A stretch of DNA of 64,000 nt, taken from the NCBI GenBank assembly GCA_026260175.1, contig JAKCWW010000145.1, positions 89,773 to 153,772 of the forward strand, written 5' to 3'. Below, one piece after another: positions 61,277-64,000 of this stretch. The first letter of the stretch is position 1. Every line of letters starts with the position of its first letter. The notes below the pieces were generated by a model. That model saw only the letters and a program-made list of their open reading frames with translations. It made no database searches and was not told the DNA's origin. The stretch comes from Reticulitermes lucifugus (Eukaryota > Arthropoda > Insecta > Blattodea > Rhinotermitidae). The position numbers and the translations under genes are program-made.

Positions 61277-61445
61277 CCGTGCCATGGCTCAGTCGGTTAG
61301 TCATCGGCCTCTCACTGCGGAGGCCCGGGTTCGATCCCTGGTCAGTCCATGTGGGATTTGTGGTGGACAAAGTGGCACCAAGACAGGTTTTACTTCGGCT
61401 TTCCCCTGTCAGTTTCATTCCACCGGTGCTCCATTACACGGAAAA
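61277..61445 (+). repeat. tRNA-derived SINE, family B, best copy
   Basis: Head gccgtgccatggctcagtcg (A-box region), gttagtcatcggcctctcac, B box cccgggttcgatccctgg, then cagtccatgtgggatttgtg, gtggacaaagtggcaccaag, tttcccctgtcagtttcatt and ccaccggtgctccatta, followed by an A-rich tail (61441-61455). The A-rich tail suggests a relatively young insertion. Confidence 0.92.
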
Positions 61446-61455
61446 AAGAAAAAAA

Positions 61456-61842
61456 CTAGTCATCTTCATCACAAGGTTGCACAGTAAGCCTCAAGGCTGC
61501 GGTGCATCCGTAGCATCTGCTGCGGGGCCCTTCATCACAAAAAGAACCCATAATATAGGAATTGCCGCAGTAACATGCGATGAACAACTTTCATTTTATA
61601 CCTCAAACCTATACTTGTAATTCATGTTTTGTTACTTTTCGACCAATTATGCTTAATGCAGACAAACAGAGACCAACTGAACTCAAATATACAATTCTGC
61701 GCGTTACGTATTTAATTAACTCCACGCAGCGACTAGGCTATAGACTGGAGGACCGAAGGACATGTGGTTCTATTGCACGGGCGACGTGTTGTTTTTCTCC
61801 AAAAGTAAAGATCGGCTCTGAAGACCATCCAGTCTCTCATAA
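61456..61842. other. No feature recognised
   Basis: Nothing supportable; short open frames overlap the SINE. Confidence 0.5.
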
Positions 61843-62122
61843 AGGTAAAGTTCACACTAGAACAGCCCATGAAGGCCCAGAGGGGGAGTAGAGGTATAGC
61901 TCTACTCTTTCTTTAACTTCGGCGCTATTTGAGGGTGGGTAGTTAACGCCACAGCCCGGCCCCTTTACCCGGGGAATGACCCGGTACCCATTGTACAAGA
62001 GGCTGGGTAGGCCTCAGGGCCGGTCTGGACGGGTGCTGAAAATCTCGCACCCACCGGAATTCGATCCCCGGACCGTCCAGCTTATAACGAGTCGCTATAC
62101 CGACTAAGCTATCCCGGCCCAC
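61843..62122 (-). repeat. tRNA-derived SINE, family A, reversed, well preserved
   Basis: The minus strand reads gggccgggatagcttagtcg, gtatagcgactcgttataag, B box ggggatcgaattccggtggg, then the family A body to ctagtgtgaactttacc. All parts are present. Confidence 0.92.
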
Positions 62123-62300
62123 CATGCAGCCTCTTATACAATGGGTAATGGGGGCTCCTTTATCGGGAGTAAGGCGACCGGGTTGTAAAGCTGACCGACC
62201 ACTCACCCCATCTTGTGCCGAGGTTAAGAATGAACGGAGATATTCCTCCGCTTCCCCACATGCCTTCGTCGCGTGCACAGAAATAACTTCGCCTTCACTG
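62123..62300 (+). repeat. SINE A-variant body, head-to-head with family A copy
   Basis: Starts directly at the head of the previous SINE and lacks its own tRNA-like head: cagcctcttatacaatgggt, gtaaggcgaccgggttg, aagctgaccgaccactcacc, gccgaggttaagaatg, atgccttcgtcgcgtgcaca and gaaataact. It is a 5'-truncated copy, or the older element into which the family A copy inserted. Confidence 0.85.
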
Positions 62301-62345
62301 CATGGATCAGCGTCCTCCTTGAGAATGTAAGAGCTTAATAGTTGG

Positions 62346-62408
62346 TCAAGAATGTCCTTGCCTTTTACGGAACCCTGTCAAGAATGTCCTTGCCTTTTAC
62401 GGAACCCT
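62346..62408 (+). repeat. Two-copy 32-bp exact tandem duplication
   Basis: tcaagaatgtccttgccttt followed by tacggaaccctg occurs at 62346-62377 and again at 62378-62408, with no internal difference seen. Very recent, or an assembly artefact. Confidence 0.95.
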
Positions 62409-62744
62409 AAGTTTCATTACCGTGTCCACATGTACAAAGCCATTCAACTCCACCCATTGTAAAAGTTCAAGACACAGTACAACATTTTGTAACACATTAG
62501 AGTATTTTTCTTTTAAAATGAGAGGTTTTCAGCGTCGACGGACCACCAAGATGAAGGACCAACCCCTGTCGGTTGTACAACTGCCTATTCAATCCGAGAC
62601 GACAAGAAATTCGTTAGTGTGTGTCACACGCATATGAGTAAGTAGGCTGACTCTGTATGTGAATCAGATGCAAATAGCGGAGGAAACACGAGTTGTCAAC
62701 TGCTGTAGCGAGAGTGAAGAGTTTTGTTGAACGAAGTTGTCAAG

Positions 62745-62940
62745 TGCTAAGGTTACAGAGTACGCAGAGTCGGTGGGCGATGAAATAAACATGAATAGGA
62801 AGCATTGGTGGAAAGAGACTGACAAGGGAAAAGAGAAGTACGACAAAAAAAAGCCTGTCCCAATTCCACATTTTCCACCGCAAATCACAAATGGATTGGC
62901 CTGGGATCAAATCCGACCTGCCTCCATCTTCATGGTAAAA
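62745..62940 (-). repeat. tRNA-derived SINE, family B
   Basis: The minus strand reads ggtcggatttgatcccaggc as B-box region, then caatccatttgtgatttgcg, gtggaaaatgtggaattggg, acaggctt, and a tail cagtctctttccaccaatgc. The head is lost beyond ttaccatgaagatggagg. Confidence 0.82.
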
Positions 62941-63060
62941 GGTGTGTGAAGATGCTTTCTCCAAAATGTTTATAGTTGTCTACCAGATTTCAAGGCGTTA
63001 TGTCCCAGAATGCAGTAATCTCTGTAGGTGTCAGAAGCGTTTACAGTCCAGAAGTTAAGG

Positions 63061-63185
63061 TCTGGCCATGGGAGAGGCCGTTAGTTGGCAGCCTGTAACT
63101 ACGGAGGAGGCTCATTCGAAACATTGGTGTTTATCTACCAAATTATACGGCGTCATATCTCGGAAGACGGTAGCATTAAACCTCA
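63061..63185 (+). repeat. SINE B head joined to GAAACGT-family block
   Basis: 63061-63118 matches the family B head (ggccatgggagaggccgtta, actacggaggaggctcattc). Directly after it, cgaaacattggtgtttatct and tacggcgtcatatctcggaa gacgg match the second half of the GAAACGT family. The junction falls where the B box would pass into the core. Confidence 0.55.
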
Positions 63186-64000
63186 AAGTTGAGGAAAAAT
63201 CAAGTCTCACTTCTTTAGGTTCTGGAAGTAATAAATTTTTCAAGTCATATATTTTGTTTACAATAATAATTTATTTTGTATAATTATAATGTGACCAGCC
63301 TTGACATAGTACTTATGAGGAACGATTATAATGATTGTGACTAAAATTTTCCACTGACTTTTATACTAAACACATGTTTCACAGGTATTTATTTGAGTAA
63401 ATTAAGTAAATTTACAGAGCAAAACAGTTGGTACATATGTCAATATCAGGAAAAGATAACAAGAACTTGGGTTTTCAAAGAACCATATCAGACGTAAATC
63501 TTGACACCAAACAAACAGTGCATGCATGTCCCAAAAATACCTTATTTCCGGCTGAACATTCTATCGGAAATGGGTGTGTATGGATGAATTATTAATGCGT
63601 CCGTCTCACCTAATATTTCCCACCAACAATACCGCTCATTGAGAGCACGGACGGGCGTCAGAAGTGTTCCTGTTTTGTCATCGTCGAGTTCGATTCATCG
63701 AGTGGCTAGCCGCATGTACATCAAGAGAGCAGTGATACAACAAATGTGTAAAGGAGGACAAATTCACAGTTAACGGATATGTTCTATATAACAAAAATGG
63801 ATGTTTGCGGTCAGGTACATTTCAGTTGAATGCCTTATTCTTGCCATGTATTGAAGGATCCACAGGACAAAAAATATTCTGTAATTTCGTCAAAGTGTCG
63901 GCAAGTTCGTGCTTCATACGGTAAATGCATAGTTAAGAATATACCTCATTTGTCCGGATCTGCCAGTTTCATCAAGGACGAGCACAGCGGAGAAACAGAA
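63186..64000. other. No feature recognised
   Basis: The last 0.8 kb shows no recognisable coding or repeat signal. The stretch 63640-63700 (gagcacggacgggcgtcaga, cgagttcgattcatcgagtg) is GC-richer and tRNA-like in part, but boxes are not convincing. Confidence 0.45.

Overview
The window is about 64 kb of AT-rich, repeat-dense insect nuclear DNA. The spliced gene, the tRNA-derived SINEs, the mariner, Tigger/pogo and hAT transposons and the LINE relics indicate an arthropod. The style of the transposase and LINE fragments suggests a large polyneopteran genome such as a cockroach or termite. The group is inference; no marker fixes the species.

Only one conserved host gene can be read. Positions 4052-10293 on the minus strand hold a complete aminomethyltransferase gene (AMT, glycine cleavage T protein) in five coding exons. 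All introns are GT-AG, all junctions keep frame, and the predicted protein has 436 residues. Exon 1 encodes a basic, Ser/Arg-rich N terminus that looks like a mitochondrial presequence. The remaining exons give the GCV_T and C-terminal barrel domains. Nothing suggests a pseudogene.

Left of AMT (1-4051) are an old SINE and the decayed N-terminal part of a Tc/mariner-type transposase. Right of AMT (10.3-64 kb) I find no convincing host gene. This stretch holds six or more tRNA-derived SINE families, pogo/Tigger and hAT MITEs, an internally deleted mariner, LINE 3' ends, microsatellites, several long hairpins, and one assembly gap of 50 N (41206-41255). Some of it may be intron of a gene whose exons lie outside.

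The most interesting signal is a dispersed family of short elements, at least ten loci and often arranged as inverted pairs. They share a core of TGAAGATG, a small hairpin, then CGAAACGT, and a second block reading roughly GCGTCATATCCCAGAA. The hairpin stem changes on both sides between copies while pairing is kept, which suggests selection for, or descent from, a structured RNA. One copy (19547-19785) is a near-perfect 97-bp foldback with 11-bp direct flanking repeats. It sits in a tandem array that was later or earlier also split by a mariner.
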